Positions 1-7,084 are shown, numbered from the stretch's first letter. The stretch is DNA of 24,689 bases from Chloroflexota bacterium (GCA_012514615.1 JAAYZY010000122.1:1-24689); one strand, 5' to 3'. Made by a program: numbers and translations. Notes: generated by a model not told the origin, from the letters alone.

Positions 1-41
1 CCAAACACCGCGGTCTGCTCAAACAGTTGCATCGGCTCCAT
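1..41 (-). CDS. Possible start of a leftward gene, cut by the window edge
   Basis: Read on the minus strand, an ATG at 41-39 opens a frame that stays open to the window edge (13 codons, beginning MEPMQLFEQ). A G-rich ribosome-binding-site-like stretch (GGGGGT) lies about 6 bases upstream of the ATG. The peptide is too short to assign to a family. If real, this gene is divergent from the lipoprotein gene at 165, and the hairpin at 72-90 falls in its leader. The only support is the start codon, the Shine-Dalgarno-like sequence and the lack of stops over a short distance, so this is a tentative call. Confidence 0.35.
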   Translation of the reverse strand, partial: MEPMQLFEQTAVF

Positions 42-71
42 GAGCGTACCCCCAGATCGGCGCTCGCGCCC

Positions 72-90
72 GGCCAGGGCTCCCCTGGCC
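72..90. other. Perfect 8-bp inverted repeat (hairpin)
   Basis: GGCCAGGG and CCCTGGCC form a perfect 8-bp stem around a 3-base CTC loop. No T-tract follows on the plus strand, so a factor-independent terminator is not well supported. It lies between a possible leftward start at 41 and a rightward gene at 165, so it could be a leader hairpin or an operator. The function is unknown. Confidence 0.5.
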
Positions 91-127
91 CCATTTGCGT
101 TTGGGCAAAGACACGGCCCGCCCCTTG

Positions 128-136
128 TGCTATCAT
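128..136 (+). promoter_or_regulatory. Candidate extended -10 promoter for the lipoprotein gene
   Basis: TGCTATCAT matches an extended -10 element (TGn followed by TATCAT). No good -35 is visible 17 bp upstream, which is tolerable for extended -10 promoters. Transcription would start near 143, giving a leader of about 22 nt that contains the poly-G tract used as ribosome binding site. This is a pattern match only. Confidence 0.4.
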
Positions 137-164
137 GCACACAGAGACCAGGCAGGGGGGGGGG

Positions 165-572
165 ATGCCGGCCATGCTCAAGACGCTCCACGCGGCCATG
201 ATCTCGATAGCGCTGCTCTTCCTGGCAGGCTGCCAGCCAAGCGCACCAGCCTGCCCGCCGGCCGCGCACCTCAACGCGCCGCCGACGGAGCTGGCTACCC
301 CCACCCCAGCAGCCGGCCCGGTCTCCGTCGCCATCGGCCGCCGGAGCGTCCTGGTGGACAAGGTCGTCAGCGGGCCGCTCTGCCACGACGCCTGGAGCGG
401 CGCCATCTACGTCACATGCGACGTGCAGGTGCTGCCCTGGGAGGGTCGGCCCACGTTCCTGGATGGCTGCGCCCTGCACATCGAACCGGGCACGGCGGTC
501 TACGTTGCCCACCACAACAACGCGGCCTACTACAACGGTTGCTCGTGCCACACCAGCACTTCTGCCCCCTAG
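165..572 (+). CDS. Small Cys-rich lipoprotein, unknown function
   Basis: The product is 135 residues with a lipoprotein signal peptide: a hydrophobic run followed by the lipobox LAGC, with the lipidated Cys at residue 23. A short Ala/Pro/Thr-rich linker follows, then a compact domain (about residues 48-135) with several Cys residues and a C-terminal GCSCH motif, suggesting disulfides or metal binding outside the membrane. The ATG at 165 was chosen because it starts directly before the signal peptide; an upstream in-frame ATG at 27 would put a long unstructured stretch before it. The ribosome binding site is a run of ten G (155-164) touching the ATG. The membrane-protein gene starts 25 bp downstream, so the two are probably cotranscribed. 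I do not recognise the family. Confidence 0.75.
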   Translation: MPAMLKTLHAAMISIALLFLAGCQPSAPACPPAAHLNAPPTELATPTPAAGPVSVAIGRRSVLVDKVVSGPLCHDAWSGAIYVTCDVQVLPWEGRPTFLDGCALHIEPGTAVYVAHHNNAAYYNGCSCHTSTSAP

Positions 573-597
573 CGCAGATCGACGAAGGAGAAGGACG

Positions 598-1374
598 ATG
601 AAGAATCGGCATCAACTCGGCGGCATCCTCGCCCTCATCGGCGCCCTCATGGGCATCATCGGGCACATGGTGCTCTTCTTGCAGTGGTACCGCCTCGGGA
701 TGGCGGCGGAGTCGGCCGAGCCGGGTTGCGAGATCCTGCTCAAGTACATCCACCCGCTGCTGGCCGACTTCGGCCTGCTCGCCGGCGTTCTCTTCGCCGT
801 CAGCGCCTATGGCTTCTTCACCCGCAAGGGGTGGGCCTTCCTCCTCTCGGTGATGGCCCTCGTCCTGGCGCTGCTGGGTAGCTGGTTTGTCAATGTGCCT
901 TTCATGGCCGCCGACTTGCCGCCGGTCTACTTCCCACTCTTCTGGCCCTACGTGCTGCTCTACTTCTTGTTCATGAGGCTGGTGGGGCAGGTCTCCTGGG
1001 CCAAAACGCTCCTGGCCCTGTTGACCGGCATCGCCTACATCTTCTGCTGGATGAACGGCGTCTCCAGCACCAGCCGCATCATCACCCACGGCGACCCGAT
1101 TTTCACCCTGGTGCAGCGCCTGCACTTCGTGGCCATGGTGGGGTGGGCCGTCGTCACGGTGGGCATCCTGGTCCGTCCCAAGGAATGGCAGCGCGTGCTG
1201 GGCCTGACGGCCGGGCTGACCGAGTTGGTGGTGGGCATCCCCCTGGCCGCGGCCACCGCGCAGCAGTTAGGGCGCTTCTCCCTCTTCGCCCTGGCGCCCA
1301 TCTCTTGCCTGGCGCTGGTGGCCCTGCTCGTCTGGCCGGGGCTGTGGCAGCGGCTCACCGGTGCAGCCAACTGA
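598..1374 (+). CDS. Multi-pass membrane protein, unknown function
   Basis: The product is 258 residues and strongly hydrophobic, with about eight predicted membrane segments spread over the whole length (the first at about residues 8-31, the last ending near residue 250). No enzymatic motif or known transporter signature was recognised. The ATG at 598 is preceded by a good ribosome binding site (GAAGGAGAAGG). The gene lies 25 bp after the lipoprotein gene in the same direction, suggesting an operon in which an extracytoplasmic lipoprotein works with an integral membrane partner; that pairing is an inference. A perfect palindrome after the stop probably ends the transcript. Confidence 0.75.
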   Translation: MKNRHQLGGILALIGALMGIIGHMVLFLQWYRLGMAAESAEPGCEILLKYIHPLLADFGLLAGVLFAVSAYGFFTRKGWAFLLSVMALVLALLGSWFVNVPFMAADLPPVYFPLFWPYVLLYFLFMRLVGQVSWAKTLLALLTGIAYIFCWMNGVSSTSRIITHGDPIFTLVQRLHFVAMVGWAVVTVGILVRPKEWQRVLGLTAGLTELVVGIPLAAATAQQLGRFSLFALAPISCLALVALLVWPGLWQRLTGAAN

Positions 1375-1391
1375 CGGTCGCTGATCCGCCT

Positions 1392-1419
1392 GGGCCCTTC
1401 CACCGCGGTGGAAGGGCCC
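1392..1419. terminator. Perfect 28-bp palindrome between convergent genes
   Basis: The two halves are perfect complements with no spacer: the left arm is GGGCCCTTCCACCG and the right arm its exact reverse complement. It lies 18 bp after the stop of the membrane-protein gene and 13 bp from the stop of the opposing DUF4013 gene, the place expected for a bidirectional terminator. No T-tract flanks it, so it may work as a Rho-assisted or transcript-stabilising hairpin rather than a classical intrinsic terminator. Confidence 0.6.
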
Positions 1420-1431
1420 GCCGCGCCTCCG

Positions 1432-2124
1432 CTAGGCTTCCAGCGTCAGCGGCTGCGCCCCTTGGGCGGCTGCTTGGCGGGAGAGCTGGCCCAACAGGTG
1501 CGCGCAGGCCAGGTAGTACCAGATGGTGGTGAAGAAATAACCGACGAAGCAGAACCAGATGCCCAGCCCAGCCAAGGTGCTGGCCGCCCAGATGACCAAC
1601 AGCACCACCAGCACGTTGCCCACGTTGGCCCGGGTGAACTGCCAGATTTCCCGCAGCTCAAAGGCCGCCGAGAAGCGCCCGGTCAGGGCATAGCGGGTGA
1701 TGATGGCCGGCGAAGCCGCCGCCAGCAGCAGCCCCCAGACCAGCAGCAGCGCCATGGCCACCGTCCAGATCAGCATGCTGACGCAGCCAAACAGGAGCGC
1801 CGTTTCCTCTGAAGCGATGAAGAAGTAGGGCGCCACCCCGGCCACCATGAGGAAGCCCAGCACCACTGCCGCCGGCAGCGACCAGATCAGGAAGATCACC
1901 CAGGCGACCAAGCCATCGCTGAACTTCTGGCCCAGGTTGTCCCACTCGGGCAGGGGCCGCGCTTCGCCCCGCGCCACCCGTCGCACTACCTCCAGGGCGT
2001 AGCCGTAAACGAACGGCGCGCCGATGACCACCATGGCCAGCAGCATAAACAGCGCCCCCACAAGGATCTTGCGCGGCCACTCTTCGTCTTCGAACATGTA
2101 GGTGAACGACTTTGCCACATCCAT
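1432..2124 (-). CDS. DUF4013 family membrane protein
   Basis: The product is 230 residues. The N-terminus (MDVAKSFTYMFEDEEWPRK) and the PLPEWDNLGQKF stretch near residue 60 are typical of DUF4013 proteins: a short amphipathic start, a conserved cytoplasmic loop and several membrane segments (about residues 19-45, 72-97, 107-135 and 170-208). The molecular function of the family is unknown. The start has a strong ribosome binding site (AGGAGGAG). It lies 19 bp downstream of the glycosyltransferase gene on the same strand, so the two are probably one transcript. The family call rests on recalled sequence features, not on a search. Confidence 0.85.
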   Translation of the reverse strand: MDVAKSFTYMFEDEEWPRKILVGALFMLLAMVVIGAPFVYGYALEVVRRVARGEARPLPEWDNLGQKFSDGLVAWVIFLIWSLPAAVVLGFLMVAGVAPYFFIASEETALLFGCVSMLIWTVAMALLLVWGLLLAAASPAIITRYALTGRFSAAFELREIWQFTRANVGNVLVVLLVIWAASTLAGLGIWFCFVGYFFTTIWYYLACAHLLGQLSRQAAAQGAQPLTLEA

Positions 2125-2143
2125 CCGCGTTGCTCCTCCTCGG

Positions 2144-3145
2144 TTAGTCTCTCATCGCGACGCGTGAATCCTCCTGCCAGTGCAGCTCGGGGTCCTGCCG
2201 ATGCCGCCACCGCCACAGAACGCCCACCGGGTACCCGCCCATCTTGGCCAGGTCGCCCACCACACGGATGACCGGCACCCACAGGAGCGCCGCCAGCTTC
2301 TGGCCCAGGGGCAGCCCCCCAAGGGCGGGCCCAAGGCGGCGGTAGGGCGGCCACAGGTAGGCCGCAGCGCCGACCGCCAACGCCAACAGCCAGGCCGGAT
2401 GATGGCGCAGCGCCAGGAACAGCAGAGTCGGGCCGGCCACCAGGTAGGTGCCGTAGCGGATCAGGTGCCGCCGCAGCCACAGGTTGGCCTTGCCGTCGCC
2501 CCGGGCGTACTGCCAATACTGTCGCCAGAAGCTGCGCAGGCTGCCCCGGGGGCGAAAGCGGGCCACCGCTTCGGGCACAAAGGGGAACGAGCCATGGCGC
2601 GCCTGCAGGCGCAAGTCGAAGATCAGGTCTTCGCAGAAATCCAGCCATTCAGGGTACCCGCCCACGGCCTGCCAGGCCGCCTTGCGGAAGGCTACCGATC
2701 GGCTGGAAGGGAGAAACGTCTCCGGACGCACGTCAGCCAGGTGCGGCAAGACTGTTGCGCCCATGGCCAGCTCGAAGACGCCCTGCGGGTCAGCCACGAA
2801 GAAGCCGCTGACCACAGCCGTCTCTGGCGAAGCGAACGGCTCGGTGAGGGCGGCCAGCCAACCCGGCGACAGCCGCACGCCGGCATCGGTAGAGGCGATC
2901 ACGTCGCCTTGGGCCATGGCGATGGCTAGGTTGCGTCCGCGCGAGATGTTGGCGCCCGGCGCCACGGACACCCGCAGCGGCAGACGGTCGGCGTAAGCCT
3001 CCATCTGCGCCACGGTGTCGTCGCCGGAGCCCCCATCCACGATCACCACCTCGTCCGGGGCGCGGCTCTGGGCCGCCAGCGAATCCAGCAGGCCGCGGAT
3101 GCTGGCCCCTTCGTTCTTCACAGTGACGATCACCGATACGCGCAT
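2144..3145 (-). CDS. Family 2 glycosyltransferase, membrane-associated
   Basis: The product is 333 residues and starts with the classic GT2 nucleotide-sugar fold: MRVSVIVTVKNEG, then the VVIVDGGSGDDT segment (about residues 33-44). The metal-binding DxD-type site is STDAG (residues 85-89, Asp87). An acidic catalytic-region motif, CEDLIFDLRL, lies at 171-180, followed by the FWRQYWQYARGDG segment (about 207-218) found in GT2 enzymes that act at the membrane. One or two hydrophobic segments follow at about 232-268. The ATG at 3145 was preferred over upstream in-frame starts because the fold begins exactly there and AGAGGGA lies about 9 bases upstream. The likely role is transfer of a sugar to a lipid or cell-envelope glycan; donor and acceptor cannot be told from sequence. 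Confidence 0.9.
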   Translation of the reverse strand: MRVSVIVTVKNEGASIRGLLDSLAAQSRAPDEVVIVDGGSGDDTVAQMEAYADRLPLRVSVAPGANISRGRNLAIAMAQGDVIASTDAGVRLSPGWLAALTEPFASPETAVVSGFFVADPQGVFELAMGATVLPHLADVRPETFLPSSRSVAFRKAAWQAVGGYPEWLDFCEDLIFDLRLQARHGSFPFVPEAVARFRPRGSLRSFWRQYWQYARGDGKANLWLRRHLIRYGTYLVAGPTLLFLALRHHPAWLLALAVGAAAYLWPPYRRLGPALGGLPLGQKLAALLWVPVIRVVGDLAKMGGYPVGVLWRWRHRQDPELHWQEDSRVAMRD

Positions 3146-3243
3146 GGCGACAATTCCCTCTGTGTCAGGCATCGCGTGGCATGGAACTTGCAACACTCTA
3201 CAACCGAGAGGCGACCTGGGGTCATGGTCCCGGGGGCTGCATG

Positions 3244-3260
3244 GGGTGGTCTGACCACCC
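3244..3260. promoter_or_regulatory. 8-bp inverted repeat, possible operator upstream of the glycosyltransferase
   Basis: GGGTGGTC and GACCACCC are perfect inverted arms around one T. The site lies about 100 bp upstream of the glycosyltransferase start, within the 412-bp divergent gap 3146-3557. It could be an operator or a leader hairpin of the leftward transcript. The rest of that gap holds the rightward promoter at 3461-3489; I see no other gene and no convincing leftward promoter in it. Confidence 0.4.
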
Positions 3261-3460
3261 ACTTCACAACGACGAGAAAGCACATAGAAGCTGGAACGTC
3301 TCACGTCCGATTTGGGGAAATCCGTGAACGCCGCTCAGCAACCCTATGACGACGACCGTCTGTTGTGTCGTCGGAGGGTCGGATCACCCCAGTACCATTG
3401 GTTCCAGGTCGCCCTCTTCTCTTGTCGTACCCAGCGCGGCTCTGGCGGCAGCGCACCCGC

Positions 3461-3489
3461 TTGTCAATTCGCCCGACATCCGCTATGAT
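3461..3489 (+). promoter_or_regulatory. Sigma-70 type promoter of the LysM protein gene
   Basis: TTGTCA at 3461-3466 and TATGAT at 3484-3489 are separated by exactly 17 bp, each with one mismatch to consensus. Transcription should start near 3496, giving a leader of about 60 nt. The leader begins with an imperfect inverted repeat (GGCCAAGG at 3497-3504 pairing with CCTTTGGCC at 3510-3518), which could protect the 5' end or act as an operator. Confidence 0.75.
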
Positions 3490-3557
3490 CATGGCAGGCC
3501 AAGGTACAACCTTTGGCCAGTCAGAGTGTACCAGATAAGCAGCAAAGGGAGCAAGCC

Positions 3558-4463
3558 ATGGGGGGAAGCAAAGCCCGCTGGATCGGTGTGATCATCGTCC
3601 TGGTGCTCATCAACTACCTGGTGATCAGCAGCCTGTTCAACCTGATCAACAAGCGCAGCGAACTCCTCACAGTGACGCCGACGCGCACCGCGGTGCCCAC
3701 CTGGACGCCCAACGCCGGCGCCTTGGAACTGGCCACTTCCACGCCCACGTTGCGCTTGACCACTCCCACCGCGGCCGCACCAACCGCCACCTCTGTGGGG
3801 CTCTCCACGCGAGCGCCGTCGGTCACCGCCACCCCTGCCGCGCCTACCGCCGCCCCAGAACCGCGGCGGCACACCGTCAAAGCTGGCGAGACGCTGCTGG
3901 AGATCGCCGTGCAGTACGGCGTGGGCACAGACGAGATCCTCCAACTGACCAACCTGCAGAGCGCCGACCTGGTCTTTGCCGGGCAGACGCTGCTCATCCC
4001 GCCAGCCCCGGCCGAGGCCACAGGCGCCCCTGCCGCGCTCACGCCGGTTGCGGGCACCCCACCCTCTGCGGGTACGCCGGCTGGCACCGCGGGCGCGCCC
4101 GACGAGACGCCAGCGGCGACGCCCGGGGAAGTGGTGCACGTGGTGCAGCCGGGCGAAACGCTACTGGATCTCTCCTATCTCTACAAGGCAGACATGCGAG
4201 AGATCAGGAGGGTGAACAGCCTACAGGGGGATTGGATCTACGTCGGCCAGAAGCTGATCATCCCCAACCCCGGCCAGATTCCAGGCGTGGGGCCCACAGC
4301 CACAACGGTGCCGGGCACAGCGCACACGGTGGCCGTCGGGGAGACGCTCTCGACCATCGCCCAGCGCTATGGGGTCTCGGTGGAAGCCATCATGAACGCC
4401 AACAACCTGCCCAACCCCAACTGGATCTACGTGGGGCAGTCGCTGGTGATTCCTCAGCCCTAA
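3558..4463 (+). CDS. Membrane-anchored protein with three LysM domains
   Basis: The product is 301 residues: one N-terminal membrane segment (about 8-30), a Thr/Pro/Ala-rich linker to about residue 100, and three LysM domains at about 104-148, 193-237 and 255-299. Each LysM shows the usual HTV..GETL start, a YGV/YKAD middle and an IYVGQ.L.IP end. LysM domains bind peptidoglycan or other N-acetylglucosamine polymers, so this is a wall-binding anchor. No catalytic domain is present. The ATG at 3558 is supported by AAGGGA 7 bases upstream; a TTG at 3513 in the same frame would lie nearly at the transcript start and has no ribosome binding site. The stop is only 9 bp from the stop of the convergent reductase gene. 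Confidence 0.9.
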   Translation: MGGSKARWIGVIIVLVLINYLVISSLFNLINKRSELLTVTPTRTAVPTWTPNAGALELATSTPTLRLTTPTAAAPTATSVGLSTRAPSVTATPAAPTAAPEPRRHTVKAGETLLEIAVQYGVGTDEILQLTNLQSADLVFAGQTLLIPPAPAEATGAPAALTPVAGTPPSAGTPAGTAGAPDETPAATPGEVVHVVQPGETLLDLSYLYKADMREIRRVNSLQGDWIYVGQKLIIPNPGQIPGVGPTATTVPGTAHTVAVGETLSTIAQRYGVSVEAIMNANNLPNPNWIYVGQSLVIPQP

Positions 4464-4472
4464 CGGCGCTGG

Positions 4473-5630
4473 CTACGAGACCTTCCCACCCATCTGACGC
4501 ACCACCCAGCGCCACAGGGAGTAGAGCCAGCCGCGCCCCTGGGGCGTGGCAGCCACTTCCTGCCGCCGCGCCTCCACGGCTTGCAGCAGCCGCTCGGGGT
4601 GGCCGCGGTACTCTTCCCAGGCAACCTGGCCCCGGGCGATCCCGCTGAGGGTGCGGTACAGCACATCGTTCACCGGCGTAGGCACGCCCACGGTCTTGCC
4701 GTAGCTGGAGACCGCCCCGTTCAGCACCTCAACTTCCAGGCGCTTCTTGCCGCGCATCAGGTCCTGCTGCAGCGCCGGCAGCTTCTCGCCGCGCCCTCGG
4801 GCCACCAAGCGGCGCAGGATCGGCTGCGCCAGCCACGACGGCAGCGCCTCAGCCAGCAGTACGAAGAGATACGTGGGGTAGCTGGGCAAGCTCACCGGCT
4901 CCACATCCAGCCGGCGCATCACGGCGGTGGCTTCCCGCAGCGCTTCCAGCGTCAGCGCCACCAGGCGGCGGTCGCGGAACATCTGCGGCGGCGCCCAATC
5001 CAAGATGGCCGACTGGGCCCCGCCCACCAGGTTCAAGAGCAGCTTGGACCAGCGCACGGCGCGGTGATCGTGGTGGGTGCGAACGTTGAGGAAGCCAGCC
5101 TCGCGGAAGAGCTCCGCCGCTTCTGCCACCGACTGCCCTGGAGCGGTGGGCGCCAGCACCAGCCCACCCTTGGCGCTGTGCATGCGCACCACGCCTGGCT
5201 CCACCTGCGTCATGGCCCGGGTGGTGCAGAGGGCGCAGACCGCCCCACGCCACAGGGTCTCCGACACCATCTCCTCGGTGCCTACCCCGTTCTGAACCAG
5301 CACCAGGGGCAGCCGCCAACGGATGCCCAGCTGGCTCAGCTCGGCCACAGCCGGACCGGTATCGTAGGCTTTCATGGTCATGGCGACGAGGTCAAACGAC
5401 TGGCCGGCCACCTCGCTCAGGCCCCCATGGGCCTGCACGGTAGTCACCCAGGTGGGGTCCGGCTCATGGGCTTCAGCCAGGCCCAGCCCTCGTTCCCGCA
5501 CGGCCTCCACGTAGGCTGGCCGGCCCACGATGGCCACGTGGTGGCCGGCGCGGCCGAAGCGGTGAGCGAACCAGGTGCCCACGGCGCCGGCCCCCACCAC
5601 AAGCACTCGCATCGGTTGTGTCTCCGACAT
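4473..5630 (-). CDS. panE: 2-dehydropantoate 2-reductase family protein
   Basis: The product is 385 residues. The family enzyme reduces ketopantoate to pantoate with NADPH, a step of pantothenate/CoA synthesis. Visible features are the Rossmann motif GAGAVG (13-18), MKAYD with Lys87, the QNG triplet with Asn114, Lys196 in RWSKLLLN (the expected catalytic Lys), and the substrate-region motif around EVEVLNG with Glu299. The N- and C-terminal domains are in the usual order, but the protein is some 80 residues longer than the common ~300, including a helical insert near 250-290 and an extended tail. It lies 35 bp downstream of the L,D-transpeptidase, probably cotranscribed. No other pantothenate gene is nearby, so a paralog with another 2-keto acid substrate is possible. 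Confidence 0.85.
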   Translation of the reverse strand: MSETQPMRVLVVGAGAVGTWFAHRFGRAGHHVAIVGRPAYVEAVRERGLGLAEAHEPDPTWVTTVQAHGGLSEVAGQSFDLVAMTMKAYDTGPAVAELSQLGIRWRLPLVLVQNGVGTEEMVSETLWRGAVCALCTTRAMTQVEPGVVRMHSAKGGLVLAPTAPGQSVAEAAELFREAGFLNVRTHHDHRAVRWSKLLLNLVGGAQSAILDWAPPQMFRDRRLVALTLEALREATAVMRRLDVEPVSLPSYPTYLFVLLAEALPSWLAQPILRRLVARGRGEKLPALQQDLMRGKKRLEVEVLNGAVSSYGKTVGVPTPVNDVLYRTLSGIARGQVAWEEYRGHPERLLQAVEARRQEVAATPQGRGWLYSLWRWVVRQMGGKVS

Positions 5631-5665
5631 GAACTCTCCAGCGGGTACAGGATTGGGGCCCGCGG

Positions 5666-6865
5666 CTAGTAGTGAACCTTCACCAGCGTGCCGATGGATG
5701 CCCAATCGTAGAACCACGCGGCATCGGCGTTGCTCAGGTTGACACAGCCATGGCTCATGGGCTGACCGAAGTTGTTGTGCCAGTAGGTGCCATGGATCGC
5801 ATAGCCCCCGACGAAGTACATGACATAGGGCACGTTGGGCAGGTAGTAGCCCGGCCCGCTCATGGTCTGGGCCCGATACTTGGAGTAGATGCGGAAGCTC
5901 CCGGTCAAGGTTGGCGTGCCCGGCAGGCCGGTGGAGGCGATGGCGGTGTAGATGGGGATCTGCGCGGCATAGGCGACGACTGTCTGCGTGCTCAGGTTGA
6001 CGTCGATCCAGCGCTCGCCCGGCGTCTGGCTGGACGCCAACTGACCGCTGGGGGTCACGGCCGGGGCAGCCGGGGCCGCGGCCGCGCCGCTCCCCGAGAC
6101 GTTCAGGCGCTGGCCTACGTAGATCAGATTGCTGCTGGCCAGGTTGTTGGCCCGCGCCAAGGCGGCCACGGTAGTCCCGTAGCGGGCAGCGATGCTCGCC
6201 AGCGTCTCGCCCCGAGCCACCACATGCACGCCGCTGGCGGCGGCAGGCGCTGCGCTTGGGGCCGGGGCCGGCGCGCTGCCCCCACCCGGAATGGTGAGGC
6301 GCTGCCCAGTGTGGACCCAGCTCTGCACCCCCAGGTTGTTGGCTGCCGCCAGAGACTGCAGGCTCACGCCGTAGCGCAGGGCCACGCTGCTGAGGCTTTC
6401 GCCAAGGCCCACAGTATGCACGCCGCTGCTGGCCGCGGTCGCCGGGGCCGAGCCGCTCCCGGAGAGGGCCAAGCGCTGGCCCACGTAGATCAGGTTGCTG
6501 CTGGCCAGGTTGTTGGCCCGCACCAAGGCGGCCACGGTAGTCCCGTAGCGGGCGGCGATGCTCGCCAGCGTCTCGCCTCGGGCCACCACGTGCACGCCGC
6601 TGGCGGCGGCAGACGCTACGCCCACCGAGGCCGCGGCCCCGGGCACCTGGAGGCGCTGGCCCACGTAGACCCACCCCTGCACGCTCAACCCGTTGCTCTG
6701 GGCCAACTGCCAAGGGGTCACGCTGTAGCGCTGGGCAATGGACGTCAGCGACTCGCCGCGCTGCACCACGTGCACGGCTCCCTGTAGGTCAGGCGCAGCC
6801 AGAGCCAGTTGCGGTGCCACCGCAAGCATGAGGATGCTCAGCAGAAGAATGGCTTTGGGTCTCAT
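5666..6865 (-). CDS. Secreted L,D-transpeptidase with four LysM domains
   Basis: The product is 399 residues with a Sec signal peptide ending near ALAAP (about residue 24). Four LysM domains follow at about 31-75, 91-135, 149-193 and 213-257, then a YkuD catalytic domain at about 283-399. The YkuD signature is complete: His358 in AIHGTYW, and SHGCVNLS with His372 and the nucleophile Cys374. The enzyme should cross-link peptidoglycan or attach proteins to it outside the membrane. LysM2 and LysM4 are nearly identical in DNA. The start at 6865 fits the signal peptide, with GGGGGAGG about 12 bases upstream. The gene has a near-perfect promoter at 7056-7084 and a long leader; the reductase gene follows 35 bp downstream. 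Confidence 0.92.
   Translation of the reverse strand: MRPKAILLLSILMLAVAPQLALAAPDLQGAVHVVQRGESLTSIAQRYSVTPWQLAQSNGLSVQGWVYVGQRLQVPGAAASVGVASAAASGVHVVARGETLASIAARYGTTVAALVRANNLASSNLIYVGQRLALSGSGSAPATAASSGVHTVGLGESLSSVALRYGVSLQSLAAANNLGVQSWVHTGQRLTIPGGGSAPAPAPSAAPAAASGVHVVARGETLASIAARYGTTVAALARANNLASSNLIYVGQRLNVSGSGAAAAPAAPAVTPSGQLASSQTPGERWIDVNLSTQTVVAYAAQIPIYTAIASTGLPGTPTLTGSFRIYSKYRAQTMSGPGYYLPNVPYVMYFVGGYAIHGTYWHNNFGQPMSHGCVNLSNADAAWFYDWASIGTLVKVHY
6107..6246 (-). repeat. LysM-coding direct repeat, copy in LysM4
   Basis: This 140-bp stretch matches 6473-6612 at about 133 of 140 positions, in the same orientation and with an offset of 366 bp. Most of the roughly seven differences are transitions. 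The match covers the whole fourth LysM domain, so it reflects duplication or gene conversion inside the transpeptidase gene rather than a mobile element. Confidence 0.85.
6473..6612 (-). repeat. LysM-coding direct repeat, copy in LysM2
   Basis: This is the partner of 6107-6246 and encodes the second LysM domain. LysM1 and LysM3 of the same protein are clearly more diverged in DNA, so the LysM2/LysM4 identity is recent or maintained by conversion. Confidence 0.85.
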
Positions 6866-7049
6866 GGGCGGCAGAACCTCCCCCAAGGAGGGCCACGCAC
6901 GATACGGGCCCGCCAATGGTTGCTGTAAGATTGTAGCTGTGCATGGCGCATGCCCTGCGCACCCACTTCTTCTGCAGGCGCGCCAAGCGCATCGCCTTCC
7001 CGGGGGCATTCGAGGCCAGGCGCGAAGCCCCTGGCTTTCCTTCTACAAC
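6866..7049 (-). other. Long 5' leader of the L,D-transpeptidase gene
   Basis: With +1 placed about 7 bases after the -10 at 7056-7061, the transcript carries about 184 nt before the start codon at 6865. A short GC-rich hairpin (arms GCCAGG and CCTGGC, about 7018-7037) lies near its 5' end. I did not recognise any known riboswitch, including the c-di-AMP class sometimes found before wall genes. The remaining part of the 389-bp gap 6866-7254 holds the two divergent promoters and a 12-bp palindrome (CGGCACGTGCCG, 7097-7108) between them. Confidence 0.45.
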
Positions 7050-7055
7050 ACCGAC

Positions 7056-7084
7056 ATTATACCAACGTTTCCATAACCTGTCAA
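7056..7084 (-). promoter_or_regulatory. Consensus sigma-70 promoter for the L,D-transpeptidase gene
   Basis: On the minus strand TTGACA (7084-7079) and TATAAT (7061-7056) are both perfect matches to the sigma-70 consensus, separated by exactly 17 bp. This is the strongest promoter in the window and suggests high constitutive transcription of the wall-modifying enzyme unless the long leader or the nearby palindrome modulates it. Confidence 0.88.

Noticed and set aside
412..1125. Long minus-strand open frame opposite the lipoprotein and membrane-protein genes
   Set aside because: Its composition (Glu/Gln/Gly/His-rich, no fold-like pattern) is that of an antisense shadow in GC-rich DNA; the plus-strand genes have signal peptide, membrane segments and ribosome binding sites.
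3513..3557. Upstream TTG start for the LysM protein
   Set aside because: It lies about 17 nt from the predicted transcript start within an inverted repeat, without a ribosome binding site; the ATG at 3558 has one.
5631..6713. In-frame minus-strand extension upstream of the ketopantoate-reductase-like gene
   Set aside because: It is an out-of-frame reading of the transpeptidase gene; the Rossmann motif starts just after 5630, which has its own ribosome binding site.
5990..6760. Spaced repeats that might suggest a CRISPR array
   Set aside because: The repeats are 140 bp, only two are near-identical, and they encode LysM domains in frame.
6789..6992. Possible leader peptide in the transpeptidase leader, overlapping the gene start
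   Set aside because: There is a start with a purine stretch only two bases away, but no codon pattern or attenuator structure supports translation.
6866..7049. c-di-AMP or other riboswitch in the transpeptidase leader
   Set aside because: None of the conserved riboswitch core sequences I know could be found by eye; only a short hairpin is visible.
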